Assembly (NCBI RefSeq): GCF_024626475.1
Contig: NZ_JANKHH010000001.1
Location: 392,280 to 456,279, forward strand
Direction of reading: 5' to 3'
DNA from: Parerythrobacter lacustris
Lineage (GTDB): Bacteria; Pseudomonadota; Alphaproteobacteria; Sphingomonadales; Sphingomonadaceae
DNA: 64,000 bases
Positions 63,487-64,000 of the stretch are shown here, piece after piece (the first letter of the stretch is position 1; every line of letters starts with the position of its first letter). The translations under genes were made by a program, and so were the position numbers. The notes beneath the pieces were generated by a model. It was not told the origin of the DNA. It searched no databases and saw nothing but the letters and a program-made list of their open reading frames with translations.

Positions 63487-64000
63487 GGCGCCGCTGCGCG
63501 GCCCTGCCCTACTGTAGCCTTCCGGCGCCCCTCCGTCAGAAGCAGGGCAGCACGTTCGCTTCAAACGCGCAGGATACGTCGACGCCGCCCTGAGGCCGAG
63601 TGGATATCCGGCACCGAACCAACACGATGCAGTTCCATTTGCGCGGCGCAGATCTAGGCGCGAACGGACATGCCTCCGCATCGTGCGATTCGCATAGCGT
63701 GCGCGGCCATCTCGCTCTTCCAAAGAGATTGGGTCCGGACTTCGCTTATTGCATCGACTGATTTGCCGGGCAGCCGAGCGTGCGCCATTGTCGCGATCAT
63801 AGCGAAATCCGGCAAAGCGAGTGGGCAAGGGATCGAGGCACGGGTCGCCGCACCAAGGGCTGCATTGCCGATTCTTCCTCCCGGTGCCGAGTGGCTTTGG
63901 GCGAGCACGGCGACTTATCTCGCGAGCGTCGATCAAATCGGCAGCGATGCCGTGACTTTGCGCCCTTGGCCGGACCCGCCCAGTTGCGCGCCCCCCCCCC
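63487..64000. other. Region with no recognised gene; ends in ten C
   Basis: An 8-base inverted repeat (63486-63493 with 63523-63530) follows motB but has no T-run. The rest shows no tRNA, terminator or recognised gene. The final ten bases are all C. Confidence 0.7.
63670..64000 (+). CDS. Possible partial open frame, unrecognised
   Basis: The frame is open from 63658 to the right edge, with an ATG at 63670 (MPPHRAIRIACAA). It would encode about 110 residues with no recognised domain. GC-rich DNA often gives such frames by chance, and a minus-strand frame overlaps it. Listed only because it is cut by the window edge. Confidence 0.2.
   Translation, partial: MPPHRAIRIACAAISLFQRDWVRTSLIASTDLPGSRACAIVAIIAKSGKASGQGIEARVAAPRAALPILPPGAEWLWASTATYLASVDQIGSDAVTLRPWPDPPSCAPPP

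Noticed and set aside
63654..63908. Minus-strand frame of 84 codons in the terminal gap
   Set aside because: No ribosome site, no domain, and it overlaps another chance frame on the plus strand.
61897..63936. Minus-strand open frame of 679 codons
   Set aside because: It is antisense to motA and motB, which are complete and well supported.

Overview
The window is GC-rich, densely coded chromosomal DNA from an alphaproteobacterium. It most resembles the Sphingomonadales, probably an Erythrobacteraceae/Sphingomonadaceae member. The reasons are the EcfG/NepR/PhyR general stress system with an HWE kinase and a FATGUY-type single-domain regulator, a class I PHA synthase with phasin, GTAACC-type sigF/NrsF control of bufferin genes, and a compact sigma54-dependent flagellar cluster. 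Family assignments are from sequence recognition only; no search was run. I see no insertion sequence, prophage or CRISPR array.

Layout. 0-4.7 kb: a partial GAF gene, then a divergent bufferin (copper-binding RiPP) locus. The minus arm is bufA1-doxX-sigF-nrsF and the plus arm is bufA2-bufB-bufC. Both arms are read from matching GTAACC-N16-CGAA promoters, and a large hairpin lies between bufA2 and bufB. 4.7-9.2 kb: DUF885 peptidase, SDR, GNAT and isoaspartyl peptidase. 9.2-16.9 kb: an eight-gene minus-strand operon, almost every junction a 4-base stop/start overlap. It runs DUF4129, DUF4350, MoxR, DUF58, SpoIIM-like, RDD, GNAT, and ends in a Tat/lipobox class A beta-lactamase. 16.9-27.4 kb: housekeeping genes (pheA, cytochrome c, rlmE, ppx-like, tRNA-Gln, LOG family, thiD, glmM, a symporter, sodB, an AI-2E family transporter).

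27.4-31.7 kb is a general stress response island: ecfG, nepR, a CHASE-HWE kinase, phyR and an sdrG-like receiver. Three strong GGAAC-N16-CGTT promoters sit upstream of nepR-ecfG, phyR and the sdrG-like gene. Between phyR and the sdrG-like gene is a candidate plus-strand small RNA with a C-rich loop, a near-consensus EcfG promoter and a strong terminator. 31.7-41.8 kb: an acyltransferase-like protein, a fatty acid desaturase, lptG/lptF, clpS, a PHA module (phasin with a histone H1-like N-terminus, phaC, paired palindromic operators) and an AlaC-type aminotransferase. 41.8-44.3 kb: a small accessory-looking cluster made of a membrane-anchored HTH protein, two unknown proteins (one probably starting at CTG), a RadC-like JAB protein and a lone winged-helix protein. 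44.3-47.5 kb: a crotonase, a thioesterase, tRNA-Cys, tRNA-Thr and a diguanylate cyclase.

47.6-63.5 kb is the flagellar region. Minus strand: flgM, a flgN-like gene, a lytic transglycosylase, flhA, fliA, flgA and a second small MotA/MotB-like pair. Plus strand: flgBCDEFGHIJKL then motA-motB. Three TGGCAC-N5-TTGC sigma54 promoters lie in front of flgB, of the transglycosylase-flhA-fliA operon, and of flgA (inside the preceding gene). The last 500 bases hold no recognised gene and end in a run of ten C.
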